A stretch of DNA of 64,000 nt from the NCBI GenBank assembly GCA_027073495.1, contig JALSVQ010000192.1, positions 1-64,000 on the forward strand, given 5' to 3'. The position numbers and the translations under genes were made by a program. The number at the start of each line of letters is the position of its first letter. Positions within the stretch are counted from its first letter, which is position 1. A model generated the notes under the pieces. The model was not told the DNA's origin. It did no database searches and worked only from the letters and a program-made list of their open reading frames with translations. This stretch comes from Flavobacteriaceae bacterium (GTDB lineage: Bacteria > Bacteroidota > Bacteroidia > Flavobacteriales > Flavobacteriaceae). Below, piece by piece: positions 26,388 to 34,611 of this stretch.

Positions 26388-26920
26388 ATGAACTAAATAA
26401 CTGAGAATAAGAAGGAAACGAGTAGTGATTTTGCATTAAGACCATGTTTTCGTTTTGAAGTCAATTATTCTAGAGATGCATTGCTTCAAGACTTTAAGCA
26501 AAATTTATCCGAACAATCTTGCGCGCTTTGCGGACTAGTGAGTAAACACGTGGTTATAAATGTGCCGAAAGAAGATGAACATTTTTGGTCTCCCCAATTA
26601 AGTTTAGATGTAGAGGTCAATCCCAATAACCCGAAGAAAGCTATTGTGAGGTATTGTGAGGTATTTTTGCTCCCAAGCCGCAAATATGGACGATGTTTAT
26701 GTTTTTTCATTTTGCTATTGCAGCAGCTTTTTTTGTTGCTTTAACGGTACTTTATGTCAATTGGCAACTTGAAAAAGATTATACAGCTGCACTATATAGT
26801 GTATTTGTATTACCAGCTTTAAGTGGCTTATTGTTTCTAGCAGGACAATATGGCAAACGCAAAGGGCACAATCAAATGCTTAATTTATACAAATTTTTAG
26901 TTAAAAGTTTAGAAGGCTAA
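26388..26920 (+). pseudogene. Small membrane protein gene with nonsense and frameshift lesions
   Basis: Three fragments read as one Bacteroidota membrane-protein family. The ATG at 26388 gives Met-Asn and a TAA at codon 3, then in the same frame ITENKKETSSDFALRPCFRFEVNYSRDALLQDFKQ...EHFWSPQLSLDVEVNPN. The frame is then lost near 26640-26665, where a 10-bp unit (TATTGTGAGG) is tandemly repeated. The other frame continues FAPKPQIWTMFMFFHFAI and two helices to KFLVKSLEG. The track shows the parts as separate ORFs at 26481 (TTG) and 26693. Sequencing error at the repeat is possible but would not explain the nonsense codon. Confidence 0.72.
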
Positions 26921-26969
26921 TTTTTTGGAATAATTTTTGTAGTTTTGATAACTAGAATAAAAAATCAAA

Positions 26970-28235
26970 TTGAAAAAGAAAATATATTTTATCATACTGT
27001 TTAGCCTCATTAATTTTTGGCAAATTCGAGCATCGTATTTGTTGATTCCGATGGATTATGAAAGTCAAAAAAATCATTTAAAGGCTTATGGTATTACGTA
27101 TTGGGTTTTAAATAAAGGGCAAAAAGTCAAATGGTTACTCAATTATCGAGGAGGGAGTTTTCTGCTCGAAGATGATCCAGAAACCAAAAAAGAATGTTTA
27201 ATACGAGGTGTTTCTTTTGAAGAAATTTCTACTGATAAAGCAACACAAATACTTACAGAAATAAGCAGTCCTAGTGTTAATCAAGAAGCTATTGTGCTAG
27301 AAAAAGCACCAAAAATAGCCGTATATTCACCACCAAGTAAACAACCTTGGGATGATGCCGTAACTATGGTACTTACTTTTGCCGAGATACCTTATGATGT
27401 TATCTATGATAAAGATGTATTGGATGATAAGCTGTTATTGTATGATTGGTTACATCTGCACCACGAAGATTTTTCAGGACAGTATGGCAAATTTTATGCT
27501 TCGTTTCGTGCAGCACCATGGTATATAGAAAATAAAAAGTTTCTAGAAGAAGAAGCACAAGAATTGGGTTTTGATAAAGTTTCAAAATTAAAACTCGCAG
27601 TTGCTCAAAAAATTTCGAATTACGTTATTGGTGGTGGTTTTATGTTCGCGATGTGCTCTGCTACAGATAGTTTTGATATTGCACTTGCGGCAGCAAATAC
27701 TGATATTTGTGAACCCATGTTCGATGGTGACCCTTCTGCGGCTAATTATCAAAATCAATTGGACTATACCAAACCCTTTGCGTTTAAAGATTTTAAGCTA
27801 GAGCGTAGCCCTTTAGTTTACGAATTTTCAAATATAGATACTACTAGAAAAAGAAGAGTCCCCAAAGAAGCTGATTATTTTACTTTAATGCAATATTCTG
27901 CTAAGTGGGATCCAATACCAACCATGCTTACGCAAAATCACACCATGCTCGTTAAAGGTTTTATGGGGCAAACAACGGCCTTTAACCCAAAACTGATTAA
28001 ATCTCCTGTTTTAATAATGGGAACGACCAAAATTAATGGCGAAGCAAAATATATTCACGGCATAAAAGGTAAGGGCATGTTTACTTTTTATGGCGGACAC
28101 GACCCCGAAGATTATCAGCATCGCGTGGGTGAACCACCAACAGAACTCGAATTGCACCCAACATCACCAGGATACCGTTTAATATTAAATAACGTACTTT
28201 TTCCTGCGGCGAAAAAAAAGAAACGAAAAACTTAA
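26970..28235 (+). CDS. Exported protein of uncharacterised Bacteroidota family
   Basis: The 421-residue protein has a signal peptide and then SYLLIPMDYESQKNHLKAYGITYWVL and VKWLLNYRGGSFLLEDD. Later parts include GGGFMFAMCSATDSFDIALAA, FDGDPSAANYQNQLDYTKPFAF and GKGMFTFYGGHDPEDYQHRVGE. I recall homologues being labelled asparagine synthetase B in databases, but no glutaminase or AMP-forming motif of that enzyme is visible. The start is TTG. It lies 12 nt before the C1 peptidase gene, suggesting a functional pair. The function is unknown. Confidence 0.75.
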   Translation: MKKKIYFIILFSLINFWQIRASYLLIPMDYESQKNHLKAYGITYWVLNKGQKVKWLLNYRGGSFLLEDDPETKKECLIRGVSFEEISTDKATQILTEISSPSVNQEAIVLEKAPKIAVYSPPSKQPWDDAVTMVLTFAEIPYDVIYDKDVLDDKLLLYDWLHLHHEDFSGQYGKFYASFRAAPWYIENKKFLEEEAQELGFDKVSKLKLAVAQKISNYVIGGGFMFAMCSATDSFDIALAAANTDICEPMFDGDPSAANYQNQLDYTKPFAFKDFKLERSPLVYEFSNIDTTRKRRVPKEADYFTLMQYSAKWDPIPTMLTQNHTMLVKGFMGQTTAFNPKLIKSPVLIMGTTKINGEAKYIHGIKGKGMFTFYGGHDPEDYQHRVGEPPTELELHPTSPGYRLILNNVLFPAAKKKKRKT

Positions 28236-28247
28236 AAATAATTTATA

Positions 28248-29402
28248 ATGAAAAAATATAGTTTAATAGCCCTAGCAGCATTATTTAGTTTAACTGCTTG
28301 TGGACAAGAAATAAAAAAAACAAATCAATTTGATACGCCTTATAAGTTCACATCAATAATAGATGTAGATGCTACAAGTGTAAAAAGCCAAGGACGTACA
28401 GGTACATGCTGGAGTTTTTCAACTTCCTCTTTTGTAGAATCCGAAATACTACGCAAAACAGGAAAAATGGTTGATGTTTCCGAAATGTATAATGCTAGAG
28501 AATCGTATGAGCGCAAAGCAGAAAACTATATTTTGCGCAGCGGAAAAGCACAATTTGGTGAAGGCGGATTAGCCCACGACGTGATGAATAATATTCGCGA
28601 AAATGGTATTGTTCCAAATGATTTATACGATAAAACCAAAGAAGAAAAAGGCTATTATGATCATAGTAAATTGGTAAAAGAGCTCGAGTATTTGGTACAT
28701 AGCGTGGTGCATAATAAAGATTCATTAAAAATGGATTGGCATCAAATGATTAATACTACTTTAGATAATTATTTTGGCAAAGAACCGCATAAATTTGTTA
28801 TCGCAGGGAAAACCTATTCACCACGAAAATATCGTGACTATTTAAAAATTAACCCAGCTGATTATATTACAATCACTTCATTTACACATCATGAGTTTCA
28901 TAAACCTTTTGTATTAGAAATACCAGATAATTATGCCAATGGTGCTATGTACAATCTGCGTTTGGATGAGATGATGCAAACTCTTGAAAATGTAGTGCGC
29001 AAAGGCTATTCTGTGGCTTTAGATGTAGATGTTTCAGAAGCTACTTTTAATGCCAAAGCAGGAATGGCAATTTTGCCAAAGGAAAGCGTAGAAAAACTGA
29101 AAACGAATGGTAAACTATTTAAAGTCATTACTCCAGAGCAAAAAATCACAGCGGAATATAGACAAAAAGAGTTTTATAATGGAGACACTACCGATGACCA
29201 TTTAATGCATATTACAGGTTTGTTAAAAGACCAAGCAGGAAATCTATATTATAAAGTTAAAAATTCTTGGGGAAGCAAAAATTTAGGACATGGCGGTTAC
29301 GTATATATGTCAGTTCCTTATTTACGCCTAAAAATGATTTCGTTTATGGTCAATAAAGAAGCTTTAGATGCCAAATTAAAAACAACATTAGATTTGGAAT
29401 AA
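28248..29402 (+). CDS. C1-family (bleomycin-hydrolase-like) peptidase lipoprotein
   Basis: The 384-residue protein has a lipoprotein signal (MKKYSLIALAALFSLTACGQE, lipobox LTAC). The papain-like catalytic site reads SQGRTGTCWSFSTSSFVESE for the Cys, DDHLMHITGLLKDQAG for the His and VKNSWGSKNLGHGGYVYMS for the Asn. The layout matches the aminopeptidase C/bleomycin hydrolase group, here membrane-anchored and exported. The target is unknown. It follows the uncharacterised exported gene by 12 nt and ends at a hairpin terminator. Confidence 0.9.
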   Translation: MKKYSLIALAALFSLTACGQEIKKTNQFDTPYKFTSIIDVDATSVKSQGRTGTCWSFSTSSFVESEILRKTGKMVDVSEMYNARESYERKAENYILRSGKAQFGEGGLAHDVMNNIRENGIVPNDLYDKTKEEKGYYDHSKLVKELEYLVHSVVHNKDSLKMDWHQMINTTLDNYFGKEPHKFVIAGKTYSPRKYRDYLKINPADYITITSFTHHEFHKPFVLEIPDNYANGAMYNLRLDEMMQTLENVVRKGYSVALDVDVSEATFNAKAGMAILPKESVEKLKTNGKLFKVITPEQKITAEYRQKEFYNGDTTDDHLMHITGLLKDQAGNLYYKVKNSWGSKNLGHGGYVYMSVPYLRLKMISFMVNKEALDAKLKTTLDLE

Positions 29403-29430
29403 GGCTATTGAAATTTTTAAAGAGAAAACT

Positions 29431-29466
29431 AAAAAAAAAATCCGTTGAGTAACCTGCGGATTTTTT
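29431..29466. terminator. Bidirectional-type terminator between peptidase and desaturase
   Basis: AAAAAATCCG and CGGATTTTTT form a stem with a 12-nt loop. The A run and T run allow termination on either strand between the convergent genes. Confidence 0.8.
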
Positions 29467-29525
29467 AATTTCAATTTTTAAAGACTTATTGTAAATTAGC
29501 CAAGGTCTTTTGTTTAATATTTTAT

Positions 29526-29540
29526 AGCGAAGCGGTCTAA
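29526..29540 (+). repeat. Dispersed repeat AGCGAAGCGGTCTAA, copy 1
   Basis: This is an exact 15-nt match to 30857-30871 and ends immediately before the desaturase stop codon complement. A related copy is at 53871-53885. Confidence 0.7.
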
Positions 29541-30641
29541 TTATGCTGCGACATATTCAGGTTCTTGACCTAGCTCTTTAAGTTGTTTGTAATGCGCTTT
29601 TATAGCATCCCAAATAGAGTCGTATTCATGATATGGAAGATTGTATTCTTGTGCAGTTTCTTTTACAAATGCAGCTATTTTTTTGTAGTGGACATGACTG
29701 ATATTTGTAAATAGGTGATGTTCTACTTGATGATTAAGTCCGCCAGTGTAGAATTCAACAAATCTACCATTAGGTGAGAAATTTGATGTTGTATGCAATT
29801 GATGAATTGCCCAAGTATTTTTTATAGCTCCATTTTCATCTGGGAGAGGCATATCAGTGTTTGGCATTATGTGAGCCAATTGAAAAACAACACTGAGTAT
29901 TATGCCTGCAGTATAGTGCATAATGAAGAAGCCAATTAATACTTGCCACCAATCAAACCCTGATAATAGTGGTAATGCTACCCAAATAGTATAATAGATA
30001 ATTTTGGCTACAATAACTGTTGTCCACTGTGTTACAGGGTTAGGCGCTTTTCCATAAGCTAATTTTCGCTTCAAATATTGATAGGTTTGTTTAAAATCTG
30101 TAGTAATAGCCCAATTAATGGTTAATAATCCATAAAGGATAAAAGCATAATATTTTTGAAATTTATGAATTTTCAACCACTTGGCATGTTTCGAGAAACG
30201 AATAATTCTACCAGCATCTATATCTTCGTCATAACCTTGAATATTGGTGTATGTATGATGAAGTACATTGTGTTGTATTTGCCAATTATAAACATTTCCT
30301 GCTAGGATGTAAATACTACTTCCCATAAGCTTGTTTACCCATGCTTTACTTGAAAATGCACCATGATTAGCATCGTGCATCACGTTCATCCCAACTCCAG
30401 CCATTCCGAAACCAATAGTGATAACTAGCAGCAATTGAGCCCAAGTAGGTACTTCTATAGTAAGCAATACAACTAACGGAGCTAGAAATAATGCGAACAT
30501 TACAAAAGCTTTAAAATACAAGTAGGAATTTCCTGTTTTCTTTATGTTATTCTCTTTAAAATAGGAGTTTATTTTTTTATTTAAAGTTCTGTAAAATCGA
30601 GTTTTATCTACGTTTGAAAACTTAATAGTTTTTGTTTCCAT
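29541..30641 (-). CDS. Membrane fatty-acid (acyl-CoA) desaturase
   Basis: The 366-residue di-iron desaturase has the three histidine boxes NVMHDANHGAF, QHNVLHHTYTN and LNHQVEHHLFTN. About four transmembrane helices separate them. The last box is of the QxxHH type found in front-end and linoleoyl-CoA-like desaturases. It introduces a double bond into membrane acyl chains with electrons from a redox partner. There is no fused cytochrome b5 domain at the N-terminus. The gene is flanked by copies of the 15-nt dispersed repeat. Confidence 0.93.
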   Translation of the reverse strand: METKTIKFSNVDKTRFYRTLNKKINSYFKENNIKKTGNSYLYFKAFVMFALFLAPLVVLLTIEVPTWAQLLLVITIGFGMAGVGMNVMHDANHGAFSSKAWVNKLMGSSIYILAGNVYNWQIQHNVLHHTYTNIQGYDEDIDAGRIIRFSKHAKWLKIHKFQKYYAFILYGLLTINWAITTDFKQTYQYLKRKLAYGKAPNPVTQWTTVIVAKIIYYTIWVALPLLSGFDWWQVLIGFFIMHYTAGIILSVVFQLAHIMPNTDMPLPDENGAIKNTWAIHQLHTTSNFSPNGRFVEFYTGGLNHQVEHHLFTNISHVHYKKIAAFVKETAQEYNLPYHEYDSIWDAIKAHYKQLKELGQEPEYVAA

Positions 30642-30856
30642 AATAATTTTGTTTTTTTAATTTTTAACGAAAGTACTTCTTTTTTATTTTATACTTCTAT
30701 TTTTTTAATAAAATAAGTCATTGTTGTCCGATTAAAAATATTTTATATTCTGCCAAGTTAATATACTGTTGGGTTTAAAAGATATTTATTTTTTTTTAAT
30801 AATTATAACGCACATTATCAATCAGTTACTATTAAGTCTTTAGTCTAACATCTAAA

Positions 30857-30871
30857 AGCGAAGCGGTCTAA
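30857..30871 (+). repeat. Dispersed repeat AGCGAAGCGGTCTAA, copy 2
   Basis: This is an exact match to copy 1 and lies 1331 nt away in direct orientation, so the two copies flank the desaturase gene. Confidence 0.7.
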
Positions 30872-30926
30872 AGTCTTTTATCGGACAATAGTAAAAATAA
30901 GTAGAAAGAATAAAATTAAATTTTTG

Positions 30927-30934
30927 TACTTTTG
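30927..30934 (+). promoter_or_regulatory. Predicted -7 element of fused E1 gene
   Basis: TACTTTTG lies 32 nt before the ATG at 30967. It also argues against the track start at 30934, which overlaps it. Confidence 0.5.
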
Positions 30935-30966
30935 TGCATCATTTTATAAGCCAAAATAGTTATTGT

Positions 30967-33336
30967 ATGCAGTTTGAAGATTTCAAAAAAGAAGTAATAG
31001 AAGATTATAAATTAGCACGTATTAGTCGTGAAACAAGCCTTTTGGGAAGACGCGAAGTACTGACTGGAAAGGCTAAATTTGGAATTTTTGGAGATGGAAA
31101 AGAAATACCGCAATTGGCTATGGCAAAGGTATTTGAAAATGGTGATTTTCGCTCAGGATATTATCGCGATCAAACCTTTATGCTGGCTATAGGAGCACTT
31201 ACGGTGCAGCAGTTTTTTGCAAGTCTCTATGCCGATGCCGATGCGCTTAGAGAACCTGCTTCTGGAGGAAGACAGATGAATGGACATTTTGCAACGCCAC
31301 TTTTGGACGAAAAGGGTGAGTGGTTAAAGCTTACAACTCAAAAAAATTCAAGTGCCGATATTTCGCCTACTGCAGGGCAAATGGCACGCCTTGTTGGACT
31401 TGCTCAAGCTTCCAAAATCTATCGTAATGAAAATGCATTAAAAAATAAAACAAATTTTTCTATTGATGGCAATGAAATTGCTTGGGGAACAATAGGAAAT
31501 GCAAGTACATCAGAAGGTGTTTTTTTTGAAGCTATTAATGCTGCGGGAGTATTGCAAATTCCTATGGTAATTAGTGTTTGGGACGATGAATACGGTATCT
31601 CGGTGCATGCAAAAGATCAAACAACAAAACAAAATATATCTGAAGTCTTAAAAGGTTTTCAACGTACAGATAAAGCTAATGGTTTTGAGATAATAACGGT
31701 TATGGGTTGGGATTATCCAGCACTTGTTACCGCCTATCAAACAGCTTCAAAAATAGCTCGCGAAGAACATGTTCCTGTGCTTGTTCATGTGAGAGAGCTA
31801 ACGCAACCACAAGGGCATTCCACTTCAGGCTCGCACGAACGCTACAAAAGTAAAGAGCGTTTGGCTTGGGAACAAGAATACGACTGTATTTTGAAAATGC
31901 GAAATTGGATGCTAGAATCGAATATTGCTACAGGCGAAGCCCTAGACGCGATAGATAAAGAAGCAAAAAAAGAAGTTGCAGCGGCAAAACGTAGTGCTTG
32001 GGATAATTTTATTAATCCAATAGTAGCCATAAAAGATGAAGCACTTCTCTTAATTAATGCACTAGCAGAAACAAGTGAAAATACTGTTTTTATCACAAAA
32101 TATGCTAAAGATTTAGCCGCAGAAAAAATCCCTTCGAAGACATTAATATTGCAAACAGTTCATAAAGTATTACGAAAAGAAAAAAACAATACAGCCGCAA
32201 AAAGTGCTTTGCAAGAATGGTTTTTAGCTTCTAAAGCATCCGAACAACTAAAATACAGTTCGCATTTAATGAGTCATAATAAACCAGCTTCTCAAGTAGA
32301 AAGTGTAGCTCCAGAATATGATGCTGAGGCAGAATTAGTAGATGCACGTATTGTACTTCGTGATAATTTTGATGCACTTTTTAATACGTATCCTGAAGCA
32401 TTAATATTTGGAGAAGATTCAGGTAATATTGGGGATGTCAATCAAGGTTTGGAAGGTTTGCAAGAAAAATACGGCGCTTTGCGAATAGCTGATGTTGGTA
32501 TTCGCGAAAACACCATTATTGGACAAGGTATTGGTATGGCAATGCGTGGTTTAAGACCTATAGCAGAAATCCAATATTTAGACTATTTAATGTATGGTTT
32601 GCAACCACTTTCTGATGATTTAGCGACCTTGCATTGGCGAAGTAACGGAAAACAAAAAGCACCAATGATAGTTCGTACGCGTGGGCATCGTCTGGAAGGT
32701 GTTTGGCATTCAGGATCTCCAATGGGTATGATTTTAAACACTTTGCGAGGTATCAATATTTTAGTGCCACGCAATATGACGCAAGCAGCAGGTTTCTATA
32801 ATACAATGATGGAAAGTGACGAGCCTGCTTTGATCATTGAGAGTCTTAATGGTTATCGTTTAAAAGAAAAAAAACCTACTAATTTAGGTGTATTTAAAAC
32901 AGCTGTTGGTAAAGTAGAATTTCTGCAAGAAGGAGCAGATATTACCATAGTTTCTTATGGTTCTACGCTGCGTTTGGTAGAACAAGCTACAAAAATACTG
33001 TTAGAAGAGGGGATAACGTGCTCTATTATTGATGCACAAAGCTTATTGCCTTTTGATTTGAATCACGATATTGTTGCTGATTTAGCAAAAACAAATAGAC
33101 TGCTAATAGTAGATGAAGATGTGCCTGGAGGTGCATCAGCATATATTTTGCAGCAAATAATAGAAGAACAAAACGGGTATGTACATTTAGATAGTAAACC
33201 AAAAACACTAACAGCAAAAGCACACCGGCCTGCTTATGGTACCGATGGTGATTATTTCTCAAAACCATCTGCAGAAACTATTTATGATGCTGTTCTTGAA
33301 ATAATAAAAGAAGCAGAACCAAATCGTTTTGCATAA
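30967..33336 (+). CDS. Fused alpha/beta 2-oxoacid dehydrogenase E1 component
   Basis: The 789-residue protein joins the E1-alpha and E1-beta chains of a 2-oxoacid (probably branched-chain) dehydrogenase. Residues ~30-330 are the alpha part, with GYYRDQTFMLAIG, ASGGRQMNGHFATP and the ThDP-binding GTIGNASTSEGVFFEAINAA. Residues ~440-789 are the beta part, with IFGEDSGNIGDVNQGLEGLQEKYG, DVGIRENTIIGQGIGMAMRG and IVDEDVPGGASAYILQQI. It decarboxylates the 2-oxoacid and passes the acyl group to E2. The track start adds 11 codons; ATG 30967 is preferred. No E2 or E3 gene is nearby. Confidence 0.9.
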   Translation: MQFEDFKKEVIEDYKLARISRETSLLGRREVLTGKAKFGIFGDGKEIPQLAMAKVFENGDFRSGYYRDQTFMLAIGALTVQQFFASLYADADALREPASGGRQMNGHFATPLLDEKGEWLKLTTQKNSSADISPTAGQMARLVGLAQASKIYRNENALKNKTNFSIDGNEIAWGTIGNASTSEGVFFEAINAAGVLQIPMVISVWDDEYGISVHAKDQTTKQNISEVLKGFQRTDKANGFEIITVMGWDYPALVTAYQTASKIAREEHVPVLVHVRELTQPQGHSTSGSHERYKSKERLAWEQEYDCILKMRNWMLESNIATGEALDAIDKEAKKEVAAAKRSAWDNFINPIVAIKDEALLLINALAETSENTVFITKYAKDLAAEKIPSKTLILQTVHKVLRKEKNNTAAKSALQEWFLASKASEQLKYSSHLMSHNKPASQVESVAPEYDAEAELVDARIVLRDNFDALFNTYPEALIFGEDSGNIGDVNQGLEGLQEKYGALRIADVGIRENTIIGQGIGMAMRGLRPIAEIQYLDYLMYGLQPLSDDLATLHWRSNGKQKAPMIVRTRGHRLEGVWHSGSPMGMILNTLRGINILVPRNMTQAAGFYNTMMESDEPALIIESLNGYRLKEKKPTNLGVFKTAVGKVEFLQEGADITIVSYGSTLRLVEQATKILLEEGITCSIIDAQSLLPFDLNHDIVADLAKTNRLLIVDEDVPGGASAYILQQIIEEQNGYVHLDSKPKTLTAKAHRPAYGTDGDYFSKPSAETIYDAVLEIIKEAEPNRFA

Positions 33337-33406
33337 TCCATAATAATGCCAAAAAACTTTTAGTATATTTGGCAAATAAAAAAATAAAAGATAAAATAAA
33401 TAGGAA

Positions 33407-34120
33407 ATGGGAAGAGCATTTGAATTTAGAAAAGCACGAAAAATGAAACGTTGGTCAGCAATGGCAAAAACCTTTACTAGAATTGGTAAAGATATTGTTA
33501 TGGCAGTAAAAGAAGGAGGTCCCAATCCAGATACCAACTCGCGTTTGCGTGCAGTTATACAAAATGCGAAGGCAGCAAACATGCCCAAAGATAATGTAGA
33601 GCGTGCTATAAAAAAAGCATCTGATAAAGACACTGCGGACTACAAAGAAGTGTTATTTGAAGGCTACGCTCCGCATGGTATTGCTGTAGTTGTAGAAACG
33701 GCAACAGACAATAATAATAGAACAGTAGCTAATGTACGCGCAGTTTTTAATAAATGTAATGGTACTTTTGGAACATCAGGTTCGGTAATTTTTATGTTTG
33801 ATCATACATGTAATTTTAGAATTCCGCTTAATGAAGAATTAGATTTGGAAGAGTTAGAATTAGAACTTATCGATTTTGAAGTAGAAGAAATATTTAATGA
33901 TGAAGATGGGATTGTTATCTATGCTCCTTTTGAGCAATTTGGAAATATTCAAAAATATCTCGAAGCGCATAATCTTGAAATATTATCATCTGGATTTGAA
34001 CGTATCCCTACGAGTACAAAAAAACTAAGCGAAGCCGATCAAGCAGATGTAGAAAAACTATTAGAACGTCTTGAAGAAGATGATGATGTACAGAATGTAT
34101 ATCACAGTATGGAGCTTTAA
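33407..34120 (+). CDS. YebC/PmpR family protein
   Basis: The 237-residue protein begins MGRAFEFRKARKMKRWSAMAKTFTRIGKDIV. It continues with the conserved NSRLRAVIQNAKAANMPKDNVERAIKKAS and YEG-type segment VLFEGYAPHGIAVVVE, then NKCNGTFGTSGSVIFMFDH. YebC proteins were annotated as DNA-binding regulators. Recent work shows members acting on ribosomes at proline-rich sequences. The C-terminal quarter is acidic. It is single and ends at a strong hairpin terminator. Confidence 0.95.
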   Translation: MGRAFEFRKARKMKRWSAMAKTFTRIGKDIVMAVKEGGPNPDTNSRLRAVIQNAKAANMPKDNVERAIKKASDKDTADYKEVLFEGYAPHGIAVVVETATDNNNRTVANVRAVFNKCNGTFGTSGSVIFMFDHTCNFRIPLNEELDLEELELELIDFEVEEIFNDEDGIVIYAPFEQFGNIQKYLEAHNLEILSSGFERIPTSTKKLSEADQADVEKLLERLEEDDDVQNVYHSMEL

Positions 34121-34137
34121 ATATTGTGCTATAATAT

Positions 34138-34177
34138 AAAAAAAGAGCAAGTTCATATTGAACTTGCTCTTTTTTTG
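34138..34177 (+). terminator. Rho-independent terminator of YebC gene
   Basis: The stem GAGCAAGTTCA/TGAACTTGCTC with a 3-nt loop is flanked by an A run and followed by a T run, 25 nt after the stop. Confidence 0.88.
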
Positions 34178-34231
34178 CTTTATTGTATAAAAAAATGCAA
34201 CGTACTAAATTGCAGTTGCATTAAAAAATTG

Positions 34232-34305
34232 TGATCGCGATAGGATTCGAACCTATGACCGTCTGCTTAGAAGGCAGATGCTCTATCCAGCTGAGCTACG
34301 CGACC
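34232..34305 (-). tRNA. tRNA-Arg (anticodon TCT)
   Basis: The minus strand folds as a cloverleaf with acceptor GGTCGCG/CGCGATC, anticodon arm TCTGC-CTTCTAA-GCAGA (anticodon TCT) and T loop TTCGAAT. The length is 74 nt with discriminator A. It is first of three tandem tRNA genes on this strand. Confidence 0.95.
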
Positions 34306-34349
34306 CTAAAGTATTATATTAAATAAAACTTTAAAATTATGAAAAATAG

Positions 34350-34424
34350 TCGGGGTGGCAGGATTCGAACCTGCGACCTCCTCGTCCCAAACGAGGCGCG
34401 ATGACCGGGCTACGCTACACCCCG
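34350..34424 (-). tRNA. tRNA-Pro (anticodon TGG)
   Basis: The acceptor stem is CGGGGTG/CACCCCG and the anticodon loop is TTTGGGA (anticodon TGG). The T loop TTCGAAT is present and the discriminator is A. It lies between the Arg and Ser genes, so the three are likely one transcript. Confidence 0.95.
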
Positions 34425-34433
34425 AATAAAAAA

Positions 34434-34518
34434 GCGGAGAGACAGGGACTCGAACCCTGGCAACGCTTACACGTTGACAGATTAGCAATCTGCTCCATTA
34501 CCACTCTGGCACCTCTCC
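34434..34518 (-). tRNA. tRNA-Ser (anticodon GCT)
   Basis: The acceptor GGAGAGG/TCTCTCC has discriminator G, and the anticodon loop TTGCTAA gives GCT. The long variable arm CAACGTGTAAGCGTTG confirms a class II tRNA. It is 9 nt upstream of the Pro gene on the minus strand. Confidence 0.95.
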
Positions 34519-34611
34519 AATGTTTTATTCTAAAAGAACTATCCCATTTTTCTCAAACGGGTTGCAAATATAAATAATTCTTATCATAAAAAAAGGATTA
34601 TTTGTATTTTT

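Larger units (their letters stand above)
30642..30966. other. Intergenic region between desaturase and 2-oxoacid dehydrogenase genes
   Basis: This is 325 bp between divergent genes. It contains a TACTTTTG element for the dehydrogenase and the inverted repeat TTGTCCGAT (30724-30732) with ATCGGACAA (30880-30888). One copy of the dispersed repeat lies inside, at 30857-30871. No ORF or known RNA is seen. Confidence 0.6.

Noticed and set aside
26481-26744. Separate 87-residue gene with TTG start
   Set aside because: It is the middle of one decayed gene; the same frame extends upstream in coding style to the ATG at 26388 and its second half continues in another frame.
34306-34488. 60-residue ORF on the minus strand across the tRNA cluster
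   Set aside because: It lies over two tRNA genes and has no coding character.
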